From Nitrosopumilus oxyclinae (GTDB taxonomy: Archaea > Thermoproteota > Nitrososphaeria > Nitrososphaerales > Nitrosopumilaceae): DNA of 64,000 nt. Within the stretch, counting starts at the first letter, position 1. Each line of letters opens with the position of its first letter. The stretch spans positions 958,187 through 1,022,186 of the forward strand of contig NZ_CP026994.1 in the NCBI RefSeq assembly GCF_013407165.1, written 5' to 3'. Below the pieces are notes generated by a model. That model had not been told where the DNA came from, searched no databases, and was given only the letters and a program-made list of their open reading frames with translations. The position numbers and the translations under genes were made by a program. Below, piece after piece: positions 1-8,668 of the stretch.

Positions 1-439
1 CACCAGATAAAGGACTACACATTACATTTCGTACAGAGTTTCCACATGCTTCTCTGGATGTCAAACCAACTTCTGCAAGACCCCTGAATATTTCAGAGAC
101 ATCTTCAAGGATTACCCAGTGTAGTTGAATATTTTCTCTAGTGGAAAAATGTGCACTTCCTATAGAGTATTGTTCACTTAGTTGAGAGATTTTTTCAATT
201 TGATCAGGATAAACTTCTCCAGCTGGGAGTTTAATTCGAACCATGGCATAGTCACTAGTCATTCTAGTTCCATATGCTCCATGTTGTAATCTATATCGTC
301 TAAAACTAGCTTCGTCATATTTTCCTTGACGGAATAACTTTACAGTATTTGCAAAATCATCTGCCTCCTCAATTCTAGACCAATTTATTTTGGATTTTAC
401 AGAATCAGGCAGAGATTGTTTAAGATCTGATATAGTCAA
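1..439 (-). CDS. nitrite/sulfite reductase (ferredoxin type), N-terminal part
   Basis: The gene runs off the left edge of the window, so only about the first 146 residues are visible. They match the N-terminal half-domain of the siroheme/4Fe-4S nitrite and sulfite reductase family. The segment GAYGTRM is followed by a ferredoxin-like fold containing HFSTRENIQLHW, then SREACGNSVRNVMCSPLSG, the conserved stretch that leads to the siroheme site. The family reduces nitrite or sulfite with ferredoxin electrons, and the substrate cannot be decided from this part. The start is taken as TTG at 439, because a TATA-like TTTATATC lies about 25-32 nt upstream on the minus strand, as expected for a leaderless mRNA. 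The gene is divergent from thi4. Confidence 0.85.
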   Translation of the reverse strand, partial: MTISDLKQSLPDSVKSKINWSRIEEADDFANTVKLFRQGKYDEASFRRYRLQHGAYGTRMTSDYAMVRIKLPAGEVYPDQIEKISQLSEQYSIGSAHFSTRENIQLHWVILEDVSEIFRGLAEVGLTSREACGNSVRNVMCSPLSG

Positions 440-599
440 TACAAAGGAATTTCTTTTAGTTTGGATATAAATTTTTGAAATTTGGAGGTTTTAGGAGAGA
501 TACTTTCCTCAAAGTACAAAATTTTCCTATATCTATGAAGAGCATAATTTTAGAAATAATTAGTATTACCTAATTTTTTAGAAATCAGATGTGGGAAAG

Positions 600-607
600 T
601 ATTAATT
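600..607 (+). promoter_or_regulatory. TATA-like box for thi4
   Basis: TATTAATT lies 23-30 nt before the thi4 ATG, the usual distance for a leaderless archaeal transcript. Assigned by eye. Confidence 0.4.
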
Positions 608-629
608 GTTCAGGAAATGATGTGTCTTC

Positions 630-1448
630 ATGCAAGAAGCAACAGTTGCAGAGCAATCAGAGAAAATTTTTACCGACGTACGTGAAGTTGAAATTACACG
701 TGCAATTGCAAATGAATTTCATGATGTATTAATTGACAGAGCAGAATCCGACGTCATCATTATTGGCGCAGGTCCTGCAGGATTAACAGCTAGTAGAGAA
801 TTATCTAACATGGGATACAAAGTTCTAGTTATCGAACAAAACAACTACCTAGGTGGCGGCTACTGGTTAGGAGGATATATGATGAACCCAGTTACTGTAA
901 GAGAACCAGCACAGAAAATATGGGATGAACTTGGAGTACCATACAAAAAAGTTGCAGATGGATTATACATAACACCAGGACCACATGCAGTTTCAAAATT
1001 AATTGCAGCAGCATGTGATGCAGGAGTAAAATTCTTACAATTAACTAAATTCGATGATTTGGTTTTGAAAAATGGAAGAGTTGCAGGAATTGTTGTCAAT
1101 TGGATGCCAGTTTCAGCACTACCACGTAACATTACTTGTGTCGATCCAATTGCACTTGAAGCAAAAATAATCATAGATGCATCAGGTCATGATTCAGTTG
1201 CAGTGAAAAGACTTGTAGATAGAGGATTAGCAAAATGGAAAGGAATGGAACCAATGCATGTCAACGACGGTGAAGAACACGTAGTTCACAAGACAGGTGA
1301 AGTATATCCAGGATTGATTGCCGCTGGAATGTCAGTAACTGAAACACATGGATTAGCAAGAATGGGACCAACTTTTGGCTCTATGTTATACTCTGGAAAG
1401 AGAGCAGCAGAGATTACAGCCCAGAAAATCAAAGAGTTAGAAAGATAA
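630..1448 (+). CDS. thi4: Thi4-type thiazole synthase (thiamin precursor)
   Basis: Thi4/Thi1-family enzyme that builds the thiazole phosphate moiety of thiamin from NAD and glycine. Visible motifs are the dinucleotide-binding GAGPAG near residues 47-52, the GGGYWLGGY segment, and ITCVDP followed by a second nucleotide-binding region and DASGHDS. The residue before VDP is Cys170. In yeast and plant Thi4 the cysteine at the equivalent CMDP position gives up its sulfur in a single-turnover reaction, whereas methanogen enzymes carry His there and use free sulfide. The length of 272 aa is normal. The ATG at 630 has a TATA-like box 23-30 nt upstream. The next gene starts 23 nt after the stop, so the two may be cotranscribed. 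Family assignment is firm; the sulfur-donor mechanism is inferred. Confidence 0.93.
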   Translation: MQEATVAEQSEKIFTDVREVEITRAIANEFHDVLIDRAESDVIIIGAGPAGLTASRELSNMGYKVLVIEQNNYLGGGYWLGGYMMNPVTVREPAQKIWDELGVPYKKVADGLYITPGPHAVSKLIAAACDAGVKFLQLTKFDDLVLKNGRVAGIVVNWMPVSALPRNITCVDPIALEAKIIIDASGHDSVAVKRLVDRGLAKWKGMEPMHVNDGEEHVVHKTGEVYPGLIAAGMSVTETHGLARMGPTFGSMLYSGKRAAEITAQKIKELER

Positions 1449-1471
1449 GCAATTAAAACAATCTTTCTCTA

Positions 1472-2230
1472 GTGAAGATTTCTAAGATTATTCTATACAA
1501 TGAGCCTACAGTTCCAGAAATTCAAATTGAAAAAATTAAAGAATTCATCACAGATACATGTCAAATCAAAGTTGAGATAAACGATAATTTTTTTAAAAGT
1601 TTAGAAGATGAAATATTTGAAAAAATAGCATCAACACGAATTTTTGATTTAAAAAATCAATTCAAAAAGCATATTCCAACACAAGAAGAAATTCAAATTG
1701 AAAAAGAAAATCAAGATACAACTGAACAAGATACAATGACATTGTACGATGGATTTGAACTACGAAACATCATTGCAGAGAATATTTCAATCACAGATAA
1801 CACATTACACATAGTTTTTACAAACAAACTTACTGCAACATTTGATAATGATGATTTCAGATATCATGCTAGAGCACTAATCAGTTCCAACCCTACAATA
1901 ATTTCAACAACTGGAATGATAGAGGCACCTGCAAAACCCAAGCAATACTATTTAGATTTAATGCCAAATTTTTCAGAAGCAAAAATAGAAGAAATCAAAG
2001 AAAAATACAAAGGTGAATTTTTAGAATATCACGATCCAAGATTAAGCGATATTGTAGAAGGGTATGTACTACAAACCATCATGTATTATAGTACAGGGGA
2101 TGCATTTTGTGAAAATAAGGAATGCAGGTTATTTAATTCGCATTGGCAAAAGGATCTGTTCTATTCACAATTAGAAAATAAAAAACTATGTGACAGACAT
2201 CAAGAGAAACTCAAAGGGATATTCACTTAA
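1472..2230 (+). CDS. DUF6775-like putative metallopeptidase, archaeal
   Basis: A 252-aa protein with a Glu/Lys-rich N-terminal half and a more conserved C-terminal half. It contains NPTIISTTGMIEAPAKP and later a Cys/His cluster, CENKEC (C-x4-C) plus CDRH (C-x2-H), that could bind a metal. This pattern resembles the archaeal family annotated as DUF6775 putative metallopeptidase, but I recognise it only from memory and see no classical HExxH motif. GTG start. It sits 23 nt after thi4 and 27 nt before trxB on the same strand, a likely operon. No function can be stated from the sequence. Confidence 0.6.
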   Translation: MKISKIILYNEPTVPEIQIEKIKEFITDTCQIKVEINDNFFKSLEDEIFEKIASTRIFDLKNQFKKHIPTQEEIQIEKENQDTTEQDTMTLYDGFELRNIIAENISITDNTLHIVFTNKLTATFDNDDFRYHARALISSNPTIISTTGMIEAPAKPKQYYLDLMPNFSEAKIEEIKEKYKGEFLEYHDPRLSDIVEGYVLQTIMYYSTGDAFCENKECRLFNSHWQKDLFYSQLENKKLCDRHQEKLKGIFT

Positions 2231-2257
2231 ATTATTGAAATTAAGACCATTAACATT

Positions 2258-3259
2258 ATGATGGCAGGGGGAGACACAGGTTCAGCAGTTCTCGAAACAA
2301 GAGATGATGAAATCAAAATAACAGATAAAACTAAAACAAAATATGACGTAATCATTATTGGTGCAGGTCCATCTGGATACACTGCAGGAATTTATTGTTC
2401 TAGAGCAGGTTATGATACTTTGATTTTATCAGGATTACTTCCAGGAGGACAACTAGTCAACACAACAGAAGTTGAAAATTATCCTGGTTTTGAAAAAGGA
2501 ATCATGGGACCTGACTTGATGATTGATATGAGAAAACAATCACAAAGAATGGGAACTACGATTATTGATGATGTCGTAGTTGATGTTGACTTTAGACGTA
2601 AACCATTCAAAGTTCTGACAGCATCAGAGGAATTCGAAGGCCGGGCAGTAATTATTGCGACAGGAGCTAATCCAAGAAAATTAGGTGTTGAAGGTGAAGA
2701 GACTTTCAGTGGAAAAGGAGTATCATATTGTGCAACATGTGATGGTCCTTTCTTTAGAAATCAAGAAATTCTTGTTGTAGGTGGTGGAGATTCTGCAATT
2801 GAAGAAGCAACATTCCTTACAAAATTTGCATCAAATGTTCATCTAATACATAGAAGAGGAGAATTACGTGCAAGTAAAATCATGCAAGAAAGAGCATTTA
2901 ACAATGAAAAAATAAAATTCCATTTTGATTCAGCAGTGACTTCAATCAAAGGAGATCAAAAAATACAACATGCAGTTTTGAAAAATCTAAAAACAAATGA
3001 AGAAACTACACTTGATGTAGGAGGATTATTTGTTGCAATTGGTCATGTGCCAAATACACAACTATTCAAAGGTCAAATTGATTTAGATGATGAAGGATAC
3101 ATCATATTAAAAAATAAAACACACACCAATATGGAAGGAATTTTTGCTGCAGGGGATGTACATGATAGAAGTTATCGACAAGCAATTACTGCAGCAGGCT
3201 TTGGATGTATGGCAGCAATTGATGTTGACAAATATCTTACTGAAAGTGCAGACAAATAG
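2258..3259 (+). CDS. trxB: thioredoxin reductase
   Basis: FAD/NAD(P)H-dependent thioredoxin-disulfide reductase. The FAD-binding GAGPSGYTAG lies near residue 37, the redox-active CATC is Cys158/Cys161, and the second nucleotide-binding motif is GGGDSAIEEA. The C-terminal FAD motif is MEGIFAAGDV. About 30 extra N-terminal residues precede the usual start of the fold. The start is the first of two adjacent ATG codons. The enzyme would supply electrons to thioredoxin-like proteins such as the DsbA-family protein further along, though that one is predicted to be extracytoplasmic. The gene sits in a run of same-strand genes and its stop is 2 nt from the next ATG. Confidence 0.95.
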   Translation: MMAGGDTGSAVLETRDDEIKITDKTKTKYDVIIIGAGPSGYTAGIYCSRAGYDTLILSGLLPGGQLVNTTEVENYPGFEKGIMGPDLMIDMRKQSQRMGTTIIDDVVVDVDFRRKPFKVLTASEEFEGRAVIIATGANPRKLGVEGEETFSGKGVSYCATCDGPFFRNQEILVVGGGDSAIEEATFLTKFASNVHLIHRRGELRASKIMQERAFNNEKIKFHFDSAVTSIKGDQKIQHAVLKNLKTNEETTLDVGGLFVAIGHVPNTQLFKGQIDLDDEGYIILKNKTHTNMEGIFAAGDVHDRSYRQAITAAGFGCMAAIDVDKYLTESADK

Positions 3260-3261
3260 TA

Positions 3262-3477
3262 ATGAAAAATGCCCAATGTAAAAAATGCCTGAATAAATTT
3301 CATCAAAAAGACATCTACACAATTCAACAATTTCAATATAGAAAATCACCTTCATACAAATGGTCTGTAAAATATTTTGTTAAATTAGGAATTACCGAGC
3401 GGGATTCATTCTGTGAAGCATGCATGGTAGAATATTCAAAAGAATCTGAGAAAAAATGGAATGAATCAAAAATCTAA
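3262..3477 (+). CDS. small CxxC/CxxC protein, unknown
   Basis: A 71-aa basic protein with a CKKC pair near residue 5 and a second pair, CEAC, near residue 53, the layout of a small zinc ribbon. The middle is rich in Lys, Tyr and Gln. The ATG is 2 nt after the trxB stop, so it is almost certainly translated from the same message. I do not recognise a family. A role in metal binding or redox linked to TrxB is possible but not shown. Confidence 0.7.
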   Translation: MKNAQCKKCLNKFHQKDIYTIQQFQYRKSPSYKWSVKYFVKLGITERDSFCEACMVEYSKESEKKWNESKI

Positions 3478-3510
3478 ACTCTTTATTGTGAGTGAGGAAA
3501 TTAAAAAGTA

Positions 3511-3984
3511 ATGAGTCAAGATCCAGAAAATCTAAAAAAAATAGCTAAAGAACATAGCAATAAACTAGCTAAATTAGGAATGGATTTGGGGGAATTACAA
3601 TTCAGTTACAGAATTGAAGAAAAAATAACCAAAGAATATTGGAACCAAAGAATGAAAGATTTTAAAAAATATAATGAAAAAGGTTTGGAATATTACAATC
3701 AAGTTCATGCAATGATGGACTTGGTAAACAAAGAGGAATCACAACTATTTCTTTTACGCATTAGTAAATTCAGACAATTAAGTACAAAACTATCTGAAAC
3801 TATGGAGAAAATTAAAGAAAACCCAACAATAATAGATTCAAAAGATAAACAACAAAGCCCATGGAGTAAAGAAATTAAAAATCAAATAACAGAACAAAGT
3901 AACGAATGTTTACGACATGAAATGGACATGAATGGATCATTTAGAGAATTTTATGAAAAACATTTGAAAAGTATTCTCGAATAG
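3511..3984 (+). CDS. hypothetical helical protein
   Basis: A 157-aa highly charged protein, rich in Lys and Glu and predicted by eye to be mostly alpha-helical with possible coiled-coil segments. It has no signal peptide, membrane segment or Cys cluster. It starts with ATG 33 nt after the preceding small Cys protein and likely ends the trxB transcription unit. Its TAG stop directly abuts the stop codon of the convergent cysteine synthase gene. I recognise no family. Confidence 0.65.
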   Translation: MSQDPENLKKIAKEHSNKLAKLGMDLGELQFSYRIEEKITKEYWNQRMKDFKKYNEKGLEYYNQVHAMMDLVNKEESQLFLLRISKFRQLSTKLSETMEKIKENPTIIDSKDKQQSPWSKEIKNQITEQSNECLRHEMDMNGSFREFYEKHLKSILE

Positions 3985-4977
3985 TCAGTATGCCAATTCC
4001 GACATGTGTTTTGCATCTTCGAGGCAATTATCAAACTCTTCCTCAGTCATAACGTTTTGAGTTGCGTAAACACTTTTGAATTTCCTGCCATCATCAGCAA
4101 AAATCCCTACAACACATGCATCGCCATCAATAGGATATTTTTTCATACATGCATAAACTGCAGCAGAAGATGGACTAATCAAGAGTTTGTCTTTAGCAAA
4201 TACATCTTTTACAACTGAAAATGCCTCATCATTATCAGCAGATACCCAATCATCAACAACATTTTCCCTTTTTAAGAATAAATCAGGTTTTGCAGATTCT
4301 TCAAAATTTCTCCATCCTTGGATTAAGTGGTTTTGTTGTGGTTGACATCCAATTATTTTAACATCAGGATTTTTTTCTTTCAAATATGCACCTATCCCGG
4401 TAATTGTACCTCCAGTACCAACACCGGTAAAGAAATGAGTCACCTTACCTTCAGTTTGTTTCCAAATTTCAGGTCCAGTTCCAACATAATGTCCCTTAAA
4501 ATTTGCTTCATTAGCATATTGATTTGGGGAATAATACGTATCAGGTCTAGATGATGCAATCGATGTAGCAAGTGCAATGCTTTGATCAGTTCCAGCACCT
4601 ACTTTAGGACATAAATCATCACTGGTTTCAAACACTTTGGCTCCTAATTTTCTAATGATATCTTTAGTTTCATTACTTGCTTTTTCAGGGATTACAATCT
4701 CAACTTTATAACCCAAGATATTTGCAATTCCGGTCAATGCAATTCCTGTGTTACCAGAGGTGGGTTCAATGATGATGCTTTTCCCTTTTGTTAAAATTCC
4801 TTTTTCTTCACCATCTTTAATCATATAATATGCTGCCCTGTCTTTAACAGACCCAAATGGATTATGACCCTCTAATTTTGCAAAATATTTAACGTTATCA
4901 TGAGAAAGAGAATCCAAATGTACCAGCGGAGTGTTCCCTACACGATTCAAAACATCTGTATCAGTAACAGTAGTCAT
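3985..4977 (-). CDS. cysM: cysteine synthase (PLP fold type II)
   Basis: O-acetylserine/O-phosphoserine sulfhydrylase or cystathionine beta-synthase-like enzyme. VGNTPLVHL is followed by NPFGSVKDRA, in which Lys45 is the expected PLP Schiff-base lysine. EPTSGNTGI binds the substrate carboxylate and GVGTGGTITG binds the PLP phosphate. The 330-aa length fits a stand-alone synthase without a CBS domain. The TusA-like gene is 8 nt upstream on the same strand, a pairing that suggests sulfur delivery for cysteine synthesis. The exact substrate (O-acetylserine or O-phosphoserine) cannot be read from the sequence. Confidence 0.92.
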   Translation of the reverse strand: MTTVTDTDVLNRVGNTPLVHLDSLSHDNVKYFAKLEGHNPFGSVKDRAAYYMIKDGEEKGILTKGKSIIIEPTSGNTGIALTGIANILGYKVEIVIPEKASNETKDIIRKLGAKVFETSDDLCPKVGAGTDQSIALATSIASSRPDTYYSPNQYANEANFKGHYVGTGPEIWKQTEGKVTHFFTGVGTGGTITGIGAYLKEKNPDVKIIGCQPQQNHLIQGWRNFEESAKPDLFLKRENVVDDWVSADNDEAFSVVKDVFAKDKLLISPSSAAVYACMKKYPIDGDACVVGIFADDGRKFKSVYATQNVMTEEEFDNCLEDAKHMSELAY

Positions 4978-4985
4978 GATTTGGA

Positions 4986-5222
4986 TTATTTCACCTTTTT
5001 AATTTTGAATGTAATAGTTTCACCGTCTTTGGACATGTCTAATAATTCATGACCATTTCGTGTAACCCATCTCGAAATATCATCTTCAGCTGCAGGATCA
5101 TCAGCAGATACAATAATTATTTCACCGACCTGCATTCTTTCAATTTCAATTTTGGTTCTAAACACAGGTTCAGGACAAAATAATCCTGTTGCATCTAGTT
5201 TTTTTTCAGTAGATTCAGACAT
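4986..5222 (-). CDS. TusA-like sulfur carrier protein
   Basis: A 78-aa TusA/SirA/YedF-family protein. The core motif LFCPEPV contains Cys16, the persulfide-carrying residue of the family, and the rest has the expected two-helix, four-strand pattern ending in TITFKIKK. It is the first gene of a tight pair with cysteine synthase (8-nt gap), so it probably relays sulfur to or from cysteine. The archaeal cofactor or tRNA-thiolation target is unknown here. Confidence 0.88.
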   Translation of the reverse strand: MSESTEKKLDATGLFCPEPVFRTKIEIERMQVGEIIIVSADDPAAEDDISRWVTRNGHELLDMSKDGETITFKIKKVK

Positions 5223-5308
5223 TACTGATCCCTAAAGACCAAATTGTCATATTAAAAGCTATACGAGTTTAGCTTGTCCTACTATGTAGAATTAAATTTT
5301 GAAAAAAA

Positions 5309-6034
5309 TTATCTGAAAAGGTCTTCATGTTCAGGGCGAATTAATTCATTAATTGTATGGTCTTCAATCTCAAATGAATAGTCACGAATTATTGCAAAGG
5401 GGCATTTCAAAGACTTACCCATAACTAATTCGGATGCAGATGCAATCTCATCAGCAATAGCTATTGCAGTTACTCGTAAAATTTTATTAAAAGAATCCAA
5501 AGTTCCCTCATAATCTAAAATAGGATTTAATCCAGATACTCCAATTGCATGATTAGTTTGTCCCATTCTAAAAGGTCGACCAAATGTATCAGAAATTATT
5601 ACTACTACTTGTTTGTTTGATTGTTCAAAAATTTTCTGTCTAATTTGTTGTGCAGATTTATCAGAGTTCACAGGTAACAAAGTTGCATATCCTTCTTGGA
5701 TATTACTTTCATCAATTCCAGCATTTGCACAAATAAAACCATGATTAGTTTCAACTATCAATATACCATTTTTCATCCTTACAATTCGTTTAGATTCAGA
5801 TAAAATTAGTTCAATAATTTTAGGATCTTTTTGGTATTGAGAGCCAATACCTTCAGCCAATAAAGAAGGAGTTACAGTTGACAAATCTATCAAACGTCCT
5901 TCTTGTTTAGAGATTATTTTTTGTGCAATTACCAGAATGTCGCCATCATTTAATTTTTCAGATTTCAGAATGATGTCAGATAGATCATCAGATGGGTCAA
6001 TCTCTTTTTCAACATGAATAGGAATAATTTGCAA
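5309..6034 (-). CDS. cofE: coenzyme F420-0:L-glutamate ligase
   Basis: CofE adds L-glutamates to F420-0 in the last step of F420 synthesis, using GTP. Family hallmarks are DGDILVIAQKIISKQEGR near residues 30-50, the AGIDESN segment, SDTFGRPFR and GQTNHAIGVSG. At 241 aa it is the short archaeal form without the nitroreductase-like domain of actinobacterial FbiB. TTG start. It sits 34 nt after the HAD phosphatase gene and 86 nt before the TusA-like gene on the minus strand. Other F420 genes occur at 37108-38707 and 58534-60956. Confidence 0.95.
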   Translation of the reverse strand: MQIIPIHVEKEIDPSDDLSDIILKSEKLNDGDILVIAQKIISKQEGRLIDLSTVTPSLLAEGIGSQYQKDPKIIELILSESKRIVRMKNGILIVETNHGFICANAGIDESNIQEGYATLLPVNSDKSAQQIRQKIFEQSNKQVVVIISDTFGRPFRMGQTNHAIGVSGLNPILDYEGTLDSFNKILRVTAIAIADEIASASELVMGKSLKCPFAIIRDYSFEIEDHTINELIRPEHEDLFR

Positions 6035-6068
6035 GTAATGTATCTCAAATAGAGGACTAAAAAATTGT

Positions 6069-6719
6069 TTACGCAGGGGTTGCAGCTTCTAATTCAAGTT
6101 TATAGTGTTTGTTGATAATATCAATAATTTTAGATAGATCTTTTTCTTCCAAAGTTGTAGTGGCCAAGTCTTTGACAATATCTTGGGCACGATATGCAAT
6201 TCCCAATCCACAAACATCAAATAATTTTATGTCATTTGCACCATCTACGACACAAACTATATCTTCTTTTTTCTCACCCCATTCTTCAATTTTTATTTTT
6301 GCAGATTTTGATTTATCAGAATCAACATTAATTGTAACACCATCTAGTTTACCATCTTTGAAAATTAATTCATTTGAAAAAACATAATCAAGATCCAATT
6401 CTTTTTTCAATCTGTGCATCATCAGGGAAAAACCACCAGATACGGCCATTATTTTCCATCCTGCTGCTTTTAATGCCATACATGCCTCTTTTGCACCAGT
6501 CATGATAGGTAATGCATCAGATACTTCTTGACAAGTTTTTTCATCAAGGCCCTTCAAAGCTGCAACTCTAGTTCGTAATCCCTCTTCCCAGTTAATTTTT
6601 CCTTGAATTCCTTGTTTTGTGATTTCCCAAATTTCAGATTCTTTGTTAAGTTTTTCTGCAAGAATTGGGAGATATTCTTCATCATACAAAACGCCCTCAA
6701 CATCAAAAATAGCTAACAA
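6069..6719 (-). CDS. HAD-family phosphatase, SerB-like
   Basis: A 216-aa HAD-superfamily hydrolase of the phosphoserine phosphatase (subfamily IB) type. Motif I is FDVEGV, with nucleophile Asp6, but the usual second Asp (general acid/base) is Glu8. Motif II is AVSGGF and motif IV is VVDGANDIKLF. A four-helix cap lies between motifs I and II. A true phosphoserine phosphatase normally has DxDxT, so the substrate here may differ. TTG start. It heads a minus-strand run with cofE. Confidence 0.8.
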   Translation of the reverse strand: MLAIFDVEGVLYDEEYLPILAEKLNKESEIWEITKQGIQGKINWEEGLRTRVAALKGLDEKTCQEVSDALPIMTGAKEACMALKAAGWKIMAVSGGFSLMMHRLKKELDLDYVFSNELIFKDGKLDGVTINVDSDKSKSAKIKIEEWGEKKEDIVCVVDGANDIKLFDVCGLGIAYRAQDIVKDLATTTLEEKDLSKIIDIINKHYKLELEAATPA

Positions 6720-6822
6720 TAGTAATCTGATTTTGAAAAAAATCGCTAATTATATTAAAGTTTAAACTTTTTTCAGATCTAAAAAACGCTAGTAATAAAT
6801 CACCGAGTATATCACACTAAGT

Positions 6823-7113
6823 ATGGCAGAAGAGCTAGAACGCAAATATGATGTAAAAATTGAAACGACAGAAGATAAAGTAAAATTCCCTGCCGAACTC
6901 AAAGAAAAATTAAAAGACTTAGGTTTGATGGATGATAAAGGAAAATTGAAACTCAAAGGTGTTAGTCCAAAAATGCTCAAAAGAATGAAACAGGAATTTG
7001 TAAAGTGTCCAGTTTTAAAAGAAGATATTCAATTTGTTCAATGTTTCATTTGTCCGAATTTCCAAAGTAGAGTCATGGGCGAAGTATTATGCAAAGGCGA
7101 CCCACTAAAATAA
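6823..7113 (+). CDS. small conserved-looking Cys protein, unknown
   Basis: A 96-aa Lys-rich protein. Its C-terminal third has CPVLKEDIQFVQCFIC and a later Cys in VLCKGDP, four cysteines that could form a metal site. The N-terminal part is charged and helical. ATG start, preceded by ATATCACACTAAGT and an AT-rich divergent region shared with the HAD gene. It lies 68 nt upstream of proS. I do not recognise the family. Confidence 0.7.
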   Translation: MAEELERKYDVKIETTEDKVKFPAELKEKLKDLGLMDDKGKLKLKGVSPKMLKRMKQEFVKCPVLKEDIQFVQCFICPNFQSRVMGEVLCKGDPLK

Positions 7114-7181
7114 CAAATTAGTTTTAAAACAAAAATCATCACGAAAGGCTCATTAGTTAAATTAATTCAATAAATCTTAGT

Positions 7182-8624
7182 TTGGGTAAAGAAGACGTAG
7201 GAATCACAGTTTCAAAGAAGGATGATTTTAGTGAATGGTATACACAAGTAGTTCTAAAGGCCAAACTTGCAGATTATGCTCCCGTTAAAGGATTAATTGT
7301 ACTCAGACCAGACGGTTATTCCATTTGGGAATCATTAAGAGGTACTTTTGACAAAAAATTTTCAAGAAATGGTATTAGGAATGGATTTTTACCAATCTTA
7401 ATTCCAGAATCACTGTTAGGTAAAGAACAGAAACATTTTGCAGGATTCAATCCAGAAGTATTTTGGGTAACTCATTCAGGAACTAATGAAATTGGAGATA
7501 GATTGGCATTAAGACCAACATCGGAAACATTGGCATATACCATGTATGCAAAATGGATTCAAAGTTGGAGAGATTTACCATTAAAAATTAATTTTTGGAA
7601 TACCGCATTAAGAGCCGAAATTAAAGCAACAAAACCATTCCTCAGAACTTCAGAATTTTTATGGCAAGAAGGACATACTGTACACAGTACTCAAGAAGAA
7701 GCAGAAAAAGAAGTAATGAAAATTTTAGATATTTACAAAAATACAGTTGAAGAAGAACTTGCAATTCCAGTAACAACAGGTAAAAAAAGTGAGAAAGAAA
7801 AATTTGTAGGAGCAGTGTACACCACTACAATGGAATCAATCATGCCAGATGGGAAAGCATTACAGATGGGTACGTCTCATTTCTTAGGTCAAAACTTTTC
7901 AAAACCATTTGAAGTTAAATTTGCAGATAAAGACAATGTAGAACATTTTGCATGGCAAACATCTTGGGGAGTGTCTTGGAGATTAATTGGAGCCATGATC
8001 ATGGCGCACGGAGATGACAAAGGATTAGTTTTACCACCAAAGGTTGCTCCAATGCAAGTAGTTATTGTTCCAATTTACAGAAACGATGAAGGAAAAGAAA
8101 CAGTTCTTCCAAAAGTAGAAGAAATCAAAAAGGAATTAGAATCAAAAGACATCAGAGTACACGTAGATGAAAGAGAAGGGTTATCCCCAGGTTACAAATT
8201 CAACGATTGGGAACTCAAAGGAGTTCCATTGAGAATAGAGATAGGGCCCAAAGATATTGAAAAAAATAGCATAGTAGTTGCAAAAAGATACAATCTTGAA
8301 AAAATTAGTTTGAGTTGTTCAGAAATTGAGAAAATTCCCACAATATTAGATGAAATTCAAGTAGAGATGTTAAAAAAAGCCAGAGAAGATGCTAAAAGCA
8401 ATACCTTAGAGATTTCGGATTATTCTGATTTTAAATCAAAAATTGAGAAAGGAGGTTTCTTCAATTCACCCTGGTGTGGAAAATTAGAATGTGAAGAAAA
8501 AATTAAAGAAGAAACAGGGGCAGAAATTAGAGTCATTCCATTTGGAAGTGAAAATACAAATCAAAAATGCATCTACTGTCAAGAACAAAGCATAGCAGTT
8601 CCAATCTTTGCTAGAGGATATTAA
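7182..8624 (+). CDS. proS: prolyl-tRNA synthetase (archaeal/eukaryotic type)
   Basis: Class II ProRS that charges tRNA-Pro. Recognisable features are the class II motif 2 region around residues 140-170 (NTALRAEIKATKPFLRTSEF), TSHFLGQNFSKPF, motif 3 and the anticodon-binding domain. The C-terminal zinc-binding-like extension (CGKLECEEKIK, then CIYC) is typical of the archaeal/eukaryotic form, which lacks the bacterial editing insertion. The length of 480 aa is normal. TTG start at 7182. A tRNA-Pro(TGG) gene, its substrate, is in the same window at 51697-51773. Confidence 0.96.
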   Translation: MGKEDVGITVSKKDDFSEWYTQVVLKAKLADYAPVKGLIVLRPDGYSIWESLRGTFDKKFSRNGIRNGFLPILIPESLLGKEQKHFAGFNPEVFWVTHSGTNEIGDRLALRPTSETLAYTMYAKWIQSWRDLPLKINFWNTALRAEIKATKPFLRTSEFLWQEGHTVHSTQEEAEKEVMKILDIYKNTVEEELAIPVTTGKKSEKEKFVGAVYTTTMESIMPDGKALQMGTSHFLGQNFSKPFEVKFADKDNVEHFAWQTSWGVSWRLIGAMIMAHGDDKGLVLPPKVAPMQVVIVPIYRNDEGKETVLPKVEEIKKELESKDIRVHVDEREGLSPGYKFNDWELKGVPLRIEIGPKDIEKNSIVVAKRYNLEKISLSCSEIEKIPTILDEIQVEMLKKAREDAKSNTLEISDYSDFKSKIEKGGFFNSPWCGKLECEEKIKEETGAEIRVIPFGSENTNQKCIYCQEQSIAVPIFARGY

Positions 8625-8668
8625 AAAACCCACAAATATAATAATAGAAAAAATATTATTTCTTAATA

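Noticed and set aside
440-629. TPP riboswitch before thi4
   Set aside because: No CTGAGA or ACCTGA-type core; a leaderless promoter fits better.
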